The translations under genes were made by a program, and so were the position numbers. A stretch of 9,312 nucleotides of DNA from Thalassarchaeum sp002495735. GTDB taxonomy: Archaea; Thermoplasmatota; Poseidoniia; Poseidoniales; Thalassarchaeaceae. Shown here piece by piece: positions 1 to 7,500 of the stretch (position 1 is the stretch's first letter; the number at the start of each line of letters is the position of its first letter). Under the pieces are notes generated by a model. That model worked only from the letters and a program-made list of their open reading frames with translations, ran no database searches and was not told the origin of the DNA. The stretch spans positions 1 to 9,312 of the forward strand of contig CALDRG010000072.1 of assembly GCA_937911265.1 (NCBI GenBank), read 5' to 3'.

Positions 1-815
1 TCGCGAGCGACCCCTTCGAAGACAGTTTCCGTGGAGACGGACAGCCTCTGACCGTCGTACGGGGTGATGACGCTGATGAACGGATAGCTGTTCGAGTTGT
101 CAATCGTGAGGGTCAGTACCACGGGTTCGCACTCGTCCACGAAGCCCTGGCAGAAGTCGGTGTCCGATGCCCATACCGTGAAGGTGTACGTGGCGATTTC
201 GCGCGGCAGGGCGCTGAAATCCCAGGTCCAGCTCCAGTCCTGTCCGACCGATATGCCTCCTGTCCATGCCGATGTCGTGACATCGAAGTCGGGCCCCTGT
301 ATGTGGAAGTAGATGTCCTGTATGTCAGAGCTGCACTGTATCGGGCAGCCGTAGTGGTCGAAAGCCGTGCCTTCGAAGGTCACGGTGCCCTCGGAATGAG
401 TCGAGAACGAGCTCGGTGAGGTCACTGATATTGTCGGAGCTTGGACATTGAGCTTGATTGTCCGATAGATGATTGGGCTGTAGTCGATGCCATCGAAGGC
501 CCTGAACTCGAACACGTAGTCGCCCTCCTCTCTGTTGCTCATGTCGATCTGATAGTACCAGGAGCTGAATGGGCGGTTGTTCTTAGTCACCTGACCCTCG
601 GCCATTCCACTAGTGTCGACAGCAAGGCCAGCGGCACCCCATTCGCTGGTGAACGGATCCTTGATTTGGATTTCATGGACATAGCCCCCTTGATCCCACT
701 GTGCCAGCTCGTCAGTGGCGTAGATGCCTGCGAGTTGGCCGTCGTGGGCACTCCCTGTGAGGTTGACCACCTTACGGAAGGAGTGGCCGTCCAACTGGGT
801 GACAGAGACTGAGGG
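1..815 (-). repeat. Tandem Ig-like domains (from about residue 783)
   Basis: Three aligned domain starts are visible. They are a P-x-V-S-V-T segment followed by VVNLTGSAHDG (residues 783-807), P-T-I-S-V-T-S-P followed by TVTFEGTAFD (909-935), and PFISVITPYDG followed by ETVFEGVAR (1027-1053, cut by the window edge). Each complete unit ends in a YVFEFRAFDG or YTFTVWASD type strand. The period is about 115-125 residues. Such domains usually act as stalks or spacers in surface proteins. Confidence -1.
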
Positions 816-3161
816 GGCTAGGTTCGCGAGGTTGATTGTGTCCTGCAACGTGGTATCAGTCAAGGTGAAGTCGCCACGAGCGAACCCCGAGCCAAACTTG
901 TAGCCAGTGTAGTAGTAGCGTGACAACTCCCTTGTTCCAGCTAGGTTATCACAATCTTCGTCGTTGGTGTCGATTGTCAAATCACCGTCGTTGTCAATCC
1001 CGTCGGAGCACGAGTCCTCATACTCATCATCGGCGAAACCGTCGGGATTGTCACCGCCGCCCAGCCCCCTGAAGTCGAGGTGGAAGTCAGAGGGCAGGGC
1101 GAACCAAGGAGTGTAGCCATTGCTCTGTGTGTGAAGCGAATACAAGTCGTTGCCAAGCGCGTCCTCAATCAGGACCTTTGCGTCCTCTACCCTCTCGCCA
1201 TTGACCAGTGTCTGGAAGCGAACCATCTCGGCTCTACGCACCTGAACTGCATAAGGCGTTGGTTGGGTCTCAATGTGTATCTTGCTTCGGTCGAGGTTGG
1301 ACAGATTGGCGAAGGTGAAGGTGGTCGAATTGTTGTCCATGTTGACGGCCAGAGGGAAGCCCCGGGGAGTAAAGTCGGCACAGTTCGGACACTCCTTCAC
1401 GTATGTAGGGATAATCGAGGTCTGGAACTGATTAGCGGGCCATGCCTCTTGGTCTGACCAGACCAATTGGACTGGGTACTCGCCTGGAGGAGGGCTGGGG
1501 ATGTACTCTGACTGCACGGTGATTGCGCTATCCGAGACATTGTAGGTCATGCCCACTCCGGACCAGGTGTTCTGTGAGAAGAAGCCGAGTGTACCGAAGT
1601 CCTGCGAGCCAGCGTTTCCATCGTCGTATTTCGTGACTACCACACCTGTTCCGGGGACGTTGAAGGTGTTCCTCTGAATGTCAAGAAGAGCCCCTACTGC
1701 GCGTATTCCGTCGGCGTCTGAAGTACCTGGTACGTTGATCGTGTTGTCGTACATCGAGACTCCGGCCCTGTATGCGTGCACTACCGGGCAGGTGTAGTCA
1801 CCTCCCCAAGTGTCGTACTTCGTGTCTGTGCAGACTCCTGTGCCATCGGTCGAAAGGGTGTTGTTGGCGAGGTAGATCCTGGATGCAGACGGTGCAGGAG
1901 CGCTGCTACCATACTCTCCTGCACGTATCACTTCCCTAGCGATGTCGTGGATGGTGTTGTTCTCAGCGATGACATTGAATGAGCCGAGCAACCAAAGGCC
2001 GTTCCAACCACCTACGGGTCCGATGTCATTGTTGCTGATTCTCACATCGCTGGATTCAATCGCTATCCCCGAGGATTCTGCGGCACCCTCGAGATCGTTG
2101 CCGACGATATTTGCCAAGCCGCCTTGGAAGACCGTAATTGGAGCGCCGTCACCGGTTGTAATCTCATTGGCGACAATCTCAATCGAGTAGTCGACATTGG
2201 AGACTGATTTCCTACTGTTGATATCAATGCCGTTGCAGTTCACATTAAATTCTGAATTGGAGATAATTCCAGAAGAGTGCTGCATGCTGATGCCATAGTC
2301 CCCGGTACTGTCAGCACTGTCAATTTCGATGAATGTGTCTTCTGCCCAAATCACAGGGCGACTGGGGGCTTGCCGGCTGCATCCTACGTTGGTACCGATG
2401 AGTGTGGGAGACTGAAAAATCAGTGGCGTCACAGGAGTTCCTGAGCCGTAAATCTGCACTGCAGATCCGCCGACATTGCTCTCATCGTCGTTACCCACTG
2501 TGTATTCGCCACCAATGAGGCGTGGCTGAGCGAGATTCGTCGTCAGCAAGCTGGAGGTGTTGATGTCTGTGAATTCTATCTCGGTTAAGACCGGGCTTGC
2601 GCCGTCGATTACCAGAGCACCGTATCTCCATTGAGACACTGTGGGAATGTAGTAGGGAATGCCCCAAGCACCGTCGATGACGATGTGTCTCAAACCGGTC
2701 TGGGAAAGGTCGATGGTGTTACGAATCAAAACTCCCTCGTAGCACGACGGGTCCTTGACCCAAATCTGCTGGTTGCCATAACTCATCCCGTAGCACTCTC
2801 CGGTGGCGCTAGCATTGGCCGGATCGGTCCAGCGGAAGGTAATCCTCTGAGCGGTGTTAGAGTTGCCACTGGCGCCGCAATTGGAGACCCCTGCGCACAG
2901 ATTCCCGCGGACGTCCAAGTGAGTTCCGTTGGGGAATATGACAGTGGTTCCTGGCTGGATTATCAACTTCGAACCCGATGCGATGACCACATCTCCGGAG
3001 AGGGTGTGCGTGCCCGACCATGTCTCAGTGCCCGAGATGACCCCTGAGGTAGTCTCGTTGTTGGCGGAGACGGGGGCCGCTGGGCCAACTAAGGCGACGA
3101 ATAGGCTAGCCAACATCAGCATGACGAGGAAGTGACTGCGTACACGCTCACCGCGAGCCAT
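1..3161 (-). CDS. Secreted beta-helix / Ig-like multidomain surface protein (3'-truncated by window edge)
   Basis: This minus-strand frame is open from the ATG at 3161 to the left edge (1053 codons plus 2 nt) with no stop, so the C-terminus lies outside the window. Residues 1-33 form a Sec signal peptide: basic Arg residues, a hydrophobic stretch around 11-26, and a VSA|NN cleavage site. Residues ~53-545 are a right-handed parallel beta-helix region, opening with an L-I-x-PGT-x-I-F type start and continuing with I-x-x-N-x-I rungs (for example near 372-380, 396-404 and 468-476). Residues ~645-695 look like a transthyretin/carboxypeptidase-regulatory-like domain. Residues 718-737 are a Cys-bracketed Asp-rich loop. 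From ~783 there are two Ig-like domains and the start of a third. Most cysteines fall in close pairs, as expected outside the cell. No catalytic residues are recognisable. Beta-helix families include polysaccharide lyases but also non-enzymatic surface proteins, so binding, adhesion or glycan degradation are all possible. The start is chosen for the signal peptide and the TATA-like box 26 nt upstream. Confidence -1.
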   Translation of the reverse strand, partial: MARGERVRSHFLVMLMLASLFVALVGPAAPVSANNETTSGVISGTETWSGTHTLSGDVVIASGSKLIIQPGTTVIFPNGTHLDVRGNLCAGVSNCGASGNSNTAQRITFRWTDPANASATGECYGMSYGNQQIWVKDPSCYEGVLIRNTIDLSQTGLRHIVIDGAWGIPYYIPTVSQWRYGALVIDGASPVLTEIEFTDINTSSLLTTNLAQPRLIGGEYTVGNDDESNVGGSAVQIYGSGTPVTPLIFQSPTLIGTNVGCSRQAPSRPVIWAEDTFIEIDSADSTGDYGISMQHSSGIISNSEFNVNCNGIDINSRKSVSNVDYSIEIVANEITTGDGAPITVFQGGLANIVGNDLEGAAESSGIAIESSDVRISNNDIGPVGGWNGLWLLGSFNVIAENNTIHDIAREVIRAGEYGSSAPAPSASRIYLANNTLSTDGTGVCTDTKYDTWGGDYTCPVVHAYRAGVSMYDNTINVPGTSDADGIRAVGALLDIQRNTFNVPGTGVVVTKYDDGNAGSQDFGTLGFFSQNTWSGVGMTYNVSDSAITVQSEYIPSPPPGEYPVQLVWSDQEAWPANQFQTSIIPTYVKECPNCADFTPRGFPLAVNMDNNSTTFTFANLSNLDRSKIHIETQPTPYAVQVRRAEMVRFQTLVNGERVEDAKVLIEDALGNDLYSLHTQSNGYTPWFALPSDFHLDFRGLGGGDNPDGFADDEYEDSCSDGIDNDGDLTIDTNDEDCDNLAGTRELSRYYYTGYKFGSGFARGDFTLTDTTLQDTINLANLAPSVSVTQLDGHSFRKVVNLTGSAHDGQLAGIYATDELAQWDQGGYVHEIQIKDPFTSEWGAAGLAVDTSGMAEGQVTKNNRPFSSWYYQIDMSNREEGDYVFEFRAFDGIDYSPIIYRTIKLNVQAPTISVTSPSSFSTHSEGTVTFEGTAFDHYGCPIQCSSDIQDIYFHIQGPDFDVTTSAWTGGISVGQDWSWTWDFSALPREIATYTFTVWASDTDFCQGFVDECEPVVLTLTIDNSNSYPFISVITPYDGQRLSVSTETVFEGVAR
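951..1010 (-). other. Cys-bracketed Asp-rich loop, probably Ca2+-binding (residues 718-737)
   Basis: Residues 719-737 read S-DGIDNDGDLTIDTNDEDC, with a second Cys at 718. The D-x-D-N-D-G-D spacing followed by D-x-x-D-x-D-C matches the acidic loops (thrombospondin type-3, dockerin or MopE-like) seen in many secreted proteins. Metal binding is inferred from the Asp spacing; the two flanking Cys could close the loop with a disulfide. Confidence -1.
1527..3005 (-). other. Right-handed parallel beta-helix domain (about residues 53-545)
   Basis: The region starts with a typical first rung (GTTVIFPNGTHLDVRG, residues 71-86), followed by irregular rungs of about 20-25 residues. These carry Asn-ladder patterns such as ISNNDI, AENNTI, LANNTL, YDNTI and QRNTF. 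The pattern is that of PbH1-type repeats found in NosD-like and pectate-lyase-like proteins. No lyase or hydrolase active site can be assigned by eye. Boundaries are approximate. Confidence -1.
3063..3161 (-). other. Sec signal peptide of the beta-helix protein
   Basis: Codons 1-33. Residues 3-8 carry three Arg (R3, R6, R8). They are followed by an uninterrupted hydrophobic core (FLVMLMLASLFVALVG) and then a short polar stretch ending V-S-A before NNETT. This fits a signal peptidase I site between A33 and N34. Starting at M14 or M16 instead would remove the basic n-region, which supports the upstream ATG. Confidence -1.
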
Positions 3162-3183
3162 GCGTTGGGGGAATTGGGGACGG

Positions 3184-3190
3184 ATTTAAT
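3184..3190 (-). promoter_or_regulatory. TATA-like box (ATTAAAT) of a probable leaderless promoter
   Basis: On the minus strand the AT-rich element ATTAAAT is centred 26 nt before the A of the ATG at 3161, set in otherwise GC-rich sequence. Archaeal TATA boxes sit about 25-27 nt upstream of the transcription start. Initiation would therefore fall at or next to the start codon, giving a leaderless mRNA, which agrees with the absence of a Shine-Dalgarno. No clear BRE is visible. Confidence -1.
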
Positions 3191-3203
3191 CATAGGGTAG
3201 TGC

Positions 3204-3218
3204 CGAGCCGTAGGCTCG
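3204..3218 (-). repeat. Short GC-rich hairpin (6-bp stem, 3-nt loop)
   Basis: CGAGCC and GGCTCG form a perfect inverted repeat around a 3-nt loop, extendable by one G-U pair on the minus-strand RNA. It lies 29 nt past the protease stop codon and just upstream of the TATA-like box. No T-tract follows, so it does not look like an intrinsic terminator. It could be an RNA processing or stability element, or a protein-binding palindrome. Confidence -1.
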
Positions 3219-3247
3219 ATTGGCGAATTGGGACGAAATGCCTTGAA

Positions 3248-4483
3248 TCAAGCCAGATTCAACTCGAATGCGATGTCTGAAGCCCACTGGACTGCATCAA
3301 GGAATCCGTAACCTCCCCTGACATCGTGTGGGCTGCCATCGATACCCGATTTGTCGCAAGAGCTTGCAAGCGATCGCTTGACCATTTCCATCTCTTCAGC
3401 ATCGATTACTCCGTCATCTCCTGCCAATGCAGTGCCGTACAACTCAAGGATGAGGGCCAGGGCACCGGTGACTAAGGCGGTCGAATCGCTGGTTCCAGTG
3501 GAATAGGCGTACGGAGGCTCGATCTGTGTTGAAGTCGTCGAGAACAACAGGACACCTGGTGCCGACACCTCGGGCTTCTGGTCAGGATAACTCCTGTTCT
3601 CTTGGGTGTACGGATCTACCATAGAGCCATTGGCAGAGTTCGACCAGACGTTGCCGCTGCGTGTAGAGGCCCCTACTGCGATGACGCCTTGCATATTGGC
3701 TGGTACCGAGACGTCAGAGATGCTGGCGTCGTCGCCGGTGTTCCCTGCCGCAGCGACGACGAAGATACCGGCATCTAGTGCCTCCTGGACGGCTAGGACA
3801 GTCTCTGACTGAATTCCCATACCGTCCCCTGGATCGCTACCGAGGCTGAGGCTGACTATGTCGGCCTTCTGCGTGATTCTGCACCATCTTATCGCCTGAG
3901 CGACCCGGTCTTCTTGTCCAGAGGTACCGGATGGTCCGAGAGCGAGGGCAATCGACAAATCCACTCCTGGGGCTGCGCCGTAGAACTTGCCGTCGGCCAC
4001 GAGAAGACCAGCCATCATGGTCCCGTGAGAGTCCTCGCCGACGTCTCTGATGAGGTCATGCTCGCCTTCGTAGAAGTCGCGGAACCCGGCAAGTGTCAGA
4101 TTGGAGAAGTCTGGGTGAGCGGTGTCTATTCCCGTATCGACCATGCATACGTGGACTCCTGAACCGTCCAGCCCGGAATCCTGTAGCTCCCTGATTCCCG
4201 TTGTCTCGTAAGCCCATTCAGTCTCGGGGAGGACAGGAGACAGGTAGGCATTGATGTGAGGCCAAATCAGCAGCATGAATACGACTCCGAATGCGAAGGT
4301 GATGGCCCCCCAAGGCCACAGTATCTCTCTCAAAGGGGAGGCCGGCCAACGTAGCTCCCTCGCCTCTTCGTCCGAGATGCCGTACGCCTCCCCGGGATAA
4401 CCAGGGGCATCTGAGTCGATGGTGGTCAGCATCCTAGGCTCTTCAGGCTCGGGCAGCAACTCGAGGTTGTCCCTATGGCCCAT
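3248..4483 (-). CDS. Membrane-tethered subtilisin-family (S8) serine protease
   Basis: A 411-residue endopeptidase, complete. Residues 1-52 are acidic and probably cytoplasmic. A membrane segment follows at ~55-75, with Arg 42, 45 and 52 on its inner side, so the catalytic domain should face outward. The subtilase fold runs from ~95 to ~405. D116 lies in VDTGID, H153 in DSHGTMMAG, the oxyanion N248 in AAAGNTG and the nucleophile S332 in GTSDSTALVTG. All four key residues are present, but the Ser motif differs from the usual GTSMATPHVAG, with Asp after Ser and Ala in place of the conserved Pro. No I9-type propeptide is visible; only about 20-30 residues separate the membrane segment from the domain. 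A DDGVIDAEE stretch (356-364) is EF-hand-like but degenerate. The ATG at 4483 has GAGGG six nt upstream. The substrate is unknown; the neighbouring giant surface proteins are candidates by position only. Confidence -1.
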   Translation of the reverse strand: MGHRDNLELLPEPEEPRMLTTIDSDAPGYPGEAYGISDEEARELRWPASPLREILWPWGAITFAFGVVFMLLIWPHINAYLSPVLPETEWAYETTGIRELQDSGLDGSGVHVCMVDTGIDTAHPDFSNLTLAGFRDFYEGEHDLIRDVGEDSHGTMMAGLLVADGKFYGAAPGVDLSIALALGPSGTSGQEDRVAQAIRWCRITQKADIVSLSLGSDPGDGMGIQSETVLAVQEALDAGIFVVAAAGNTGDDASISDVSVPANMQGVIAVGASTRSGNVWSNSANGSMVDPYTQENRSYPDQKPEVSAPGVLLFSTTSTQIEPPYAYSTGTSDSTALVTGALALILELYGTALAGDDGVIDAEEMEMVKRSLASSCDKSGIDGSPHDVRGGYGFLDAVQWASDIAFELNLA

Positions 4484-4489
4484 GTTTTA

Positions 4490-4494
4490 CCCTC
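4490..4494 (-). promoter_or_regulatory. Shine-Dalgarno (GAGGG) of the subtilase gene
   Basis: On the minus strand GAGGG is followed by six nt (TAAAAC) and the ATG at 4483. This is good spacing and fixes the start. The out-of-frame ATG overlapping the site (GATGAGG, at 4496) would give a different reading frame and is not used. Having a ribosome site here, unlike the next gene downstream, suits translation from a longer polycistronic mRNA. Confidence -1.
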
Positions 4495-4506
4495 ATCTTG
4501 CGCGCG

Positions 4507-4529
4507 TATAGGCGAGTCATAGCCCTATA
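4507..4529 (-). promoter_or_regulatory. Weak TATA-like element and imperfect hairpin in the 63-nt gap before the subtilase
   Basis: The gap 4484-4546 contains a TATA core at 4507-4510, about 25 nt before the subtilase ATG but embedded in GC-rich sequence. It also forms one arm of an imperfect inverted repeat: TATAGGC (4507-4513), an 8-nt loop, then GCCCTATA (4522-4529) with one bulged base. It may be a weak internal promoter or an RNA hairpin after the upstream gene. No T-run follows. Support is slight. Confidence -1.
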
Positions 4530-4546
4530 GGTCCTCAAGACGGGCA

Positions 4547-7500
4547 TCAGAACGGTGCTGATGATCTGCGTTTGCCGCCGCCTCTTGTGAGCAGCAGCAA
4601 TGCGGCTACCAGAAGTGCTCCTAACAACCAGCCAATCCAGTCGGTGGTGTCCTCAATTGGCGGAGCGCGTACCTTGATTTGGTCAGAGGGGTACTCCTCT
4701 ACTGAATCGAAGCCGGTCTGATTGATATCGAACTGGACATAATACGTGGCGGGGCTGATGTTTGAGAGATCGAGTGCAATTTCGAACACGACCTCTGAAT
4801 TTGCCGGTACGTCACGGATGTCAGTACCATTTGCTCCTGATAGATCATTGCAATTTAGGTTATCACAAAGAGTGCCGTTGAGTTGCACCATCTGCGCGTC
4901 AATCAACCCCTCGTTCTTGACGACGACTGAGAATAGAGTCATCTGACCAGATATCGCGTCCACACCTCCACTGTAGAGTTCGTGAGAAACTATGCTCAGT
5001 ACGGGCATAGATGTCTGAACATGAATTTCGATATCCGGATATGTGTTGTTCGCCTTGTCTCTAATGGACATGTATATCTTGAAATCCTCGTCACTGGCAT
5101 TGGCCGGTGCCGAAACCGAGATTGTGTGAGTTGTGTCGGTGAAAGCACCCAGTGTGTGCGAGGTAGCCCCGGTTCGGACCCATCCCTCTGGAAGTTCTGA
5201 GTCATCGAATTCGAATTCGAACCGTTCATCGCCATTGCCAGGATTGGTGAATTTTAATCCGATACTGATTGTCTCGCCCGGCTGGATTCCGTACGATTCA
5301 TCCATCGGTTCGGTCAACTCGAAGCCGTGAATCTGAGGAATTCTGACTGTTAAGGTGTGATCATACCTGTATCCATCTTGAGACATAATGTTGAATGTCA
5401 CAGAGTGGCCTTCCTCAAAGGAGTGAGCTACTGATTGGTTCGCAGGAGTAACCCTGACATTCAGGTTGCTGAAATTCAGAGTGTTATCCAGCCCCATGTC
5501 AAAGTAGGCAGTAGTATTCCACTCTCCGGAACCATTGTGGAACTCCACTAACCAGTCACTCATATCGGTGCCGGCGGTTCCACCGATTATACTGAAGGAA
5601 TCGAACGGCTCATGACCCAAATATTCGATGCCGATAATGAAATCCACAGGCTGGAATCCGCCTTCGGAGTCCAACAGCACACTGACATCATCGACACCTC
5701 CGTCGAATCCCGGGTCGGATCCAGAACTGTTGAGAGTAATTGCCGATATTTCGTGATTAGTTATGCGGACGTGAGAAAGTACTGCCAATGGGGCCTCTTG
5801 TCCGGGTGAGACCGTTAGACCCTGGCCTCCGGTGTAAGTCATCGTCAAATTCCTCTGGACAACCTCAAATTCACTCGATGTGTCGATGGTTCCTGTGATA
5901 AGGAGCATCTCAAGGACTCCTTCTTCGTCAACCGGAGCAACCCATCTCATGCCCATGCCGATATTGAGGATAAGTTCGGACTCGCCTACCATGTCGGCTC
6001 CCTCGATATCCGTATCTGCCAGAGTACGAGAAGTGCCATCGTAATCGAGCCATTCTGTCTCAAGTAGAATCCATCCCCCTATAGTGAGCTCTAGGTCAAG
6101 AGAATCTCCTACTGCGACGTCGGCTTCAACCAAGCCCATTGCAATGAGGTTCTGGCCCTCGTGGGTGGCTCGTAGTATCCAATTTCCCGGTTCTATCTGG
6201 GCAGTCCAATTGCCCAACCACTCACCATTAATCAGTACCTTATCGGGCGTGACTGTGTCCCGGACCATCCCCTCAACAGGGATTAGTTCCAAGGTCACTG
6301 CATCTGAGATAGTTGCAAACTGCTCAGCGTCAATATAGGAAATCGAACCACTGACATCAACTGCTCCGGCCATAAGTTCCACGTCGACAGAAATTGGAGA
6401 AGCATTCACTGAGGCTGAGAGATTCTCATCAGAAAAACCCTCAATCGCAGTTTGAATCAACCAGTCGGTGCCTGCTGGCACATAGACGAACCAATCTCCA
6501 ATCCTATCTGTAAGAAGAGATATGTTGGTATTGTCTGAAAAGAGAGTAACTGTGACATTTTCGACTCCTTCTCCTATGTCTGAGGAATTGTCATCGTTGA
6601 AGTCCCAGAAGACGTTGCCTCCGAACTCCACCATCCTAGCTGCGGTGAGATTCAACGTGGGGTTGTCACCTGCTGTAATCTCGAAGGACGTATCGTTGAT
6701 TGGCTCAACTATCCAGCGTACTCTTTCCTCAGTCATATTGAGTTCCAAGTTCCAGTTCCCCGGGGCCACGGATACACTGACCTCTCCAGACGAGTCGGTT
6801 GATTCTAAATGCACAGTCCCGAGACCGTCTTCTGAGATCAACAGCAGGGAGATGCCATCCAATATGTCCTCAGAGTAATCCTCGAACAGTACTAGGTCGA
6901 ATGTGGCCACCTCGCCGGTCGACATTGAGAGATTACCTGAGGCGGTCTCGGCTGAGACAGAGACAATGTCGCGAAGAATCTCCTGAACTCCGGAGGATGT
7001 CTCAAAGGCGTCGATGGTCACTATCCAGTCGCCCTCGGGCACGTGGGCTATCCACCTGCCCTCGGTATCGGTGAAGTGCGAGATCATCCAACCACTCTCT
7101 ACATTGGTCAGCCTAACCAGATGATCTGCCAGTACGCCACCGCTCTCATTGGTGAAGGTGATGTTCATCCTCCATTCCGGGTCGAACCCGATGGACCGTT
7201 CCACAGTGTTGCCGTTCAGTCCTATGTCGAACTGTGTGGTGCCCGTCATGACTCTGGTTCCGAACGGGTCGCCTGCAACCGGATCTGATATCACTACATC
7301 GATTCTGTAGGAGCCAGGCTCGAGCATCAGTTCGGCTATCCCTTCTGATACCCATTCGGTACCATTAGCGAGAACTTCGTAGACGGTTTGTGTGCTATCT
7401 AGGTAGTTGGTCACACTGAATGGATAGGCCACATAGGTGCCATTGGAAGCGTTGTTGTCAGCACTGTGGTCGAGGAAGAACTCAATCGTAACGGTGCTGT

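Larger units (their letters stand above)
3171..3235. repeat. Direct repeat pair GAATTGGG(G)ACG at 3171-3182 and 3225-3235
   Basis: On the plus strand, GAATTGGGGACG (3171-3182) and GAATTGGGACG (3225-3235) differ by one G. They lie 54 nt apart, one on each side of the hairpin. The first copy sits between the TATA-like box and the start codon, and the second at about -65 to -75. This is a plausible operator layout, but the two copies could be coincidental. Confidence -1.
3162..3247 (-). promoter_or_regulatory. 86-nt intergenic region upstream of the beta-helix gene
   Basis: This gap lies between the TGA of the subtilase gene and the ATG of the beta-helix gene. It holds a TATA-like box, a short GC-rich hairpin and two near-identical direct repeats, listed separately. 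There is no Shine-Dalgarno in front of the ATG (the last 15 nt are mostly C and A on the minus strand) and no T-run that would mark an archaeal terminator. Read-through from the protease gene plus an internal promoter is the simplest interpretation. Confidence -1.

Noticed and set aside
441..812. Plus-strand open frame of 123 codons
   Set aside because: Lies wholly antisense to the beta-helix/Ig protein; its translation shows no domain and it has no promoter or ribosome site of note. Same verdict for plus-strand frames at 97-312, 1080-1457, 1776-2190 and 2631-3135.
1527..3005. Pectate lyase or other polysaccharide-lyase activity for the beta-helix domain
   Set aside because: The fold pattern fits, but no lyase catalytic Arg/Lys or Ca-binding Asp cluster could be located by eye, so no enzyme name is given.
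3204..3218. Intrinsic terminator after the subtilase gene
   Set aside because: The hairpin is short and no T-run follows on the minus strand; archaeal termination usually needs a T-rich tract.
4547..4660. Archaeosortase (PGF-CTERM-like) sorting signal at the C-terminus of the giant protein
   Set aside because: The hydrophobic segment plus basic tail resembles the layout, but no PGF or comparable signature precedes it, so a simple membrane anchor is preferred.
6522..6878. Plus-strand open frame of 118 codons, with others at 6799-7288, 8432-8738, 5612-5809 and 3914-4162
   Set aside because: All are antisense shadows within the giant surface protein or the subtilase, with low-complexity Ser/Arg-rich translations and no recognisable family.
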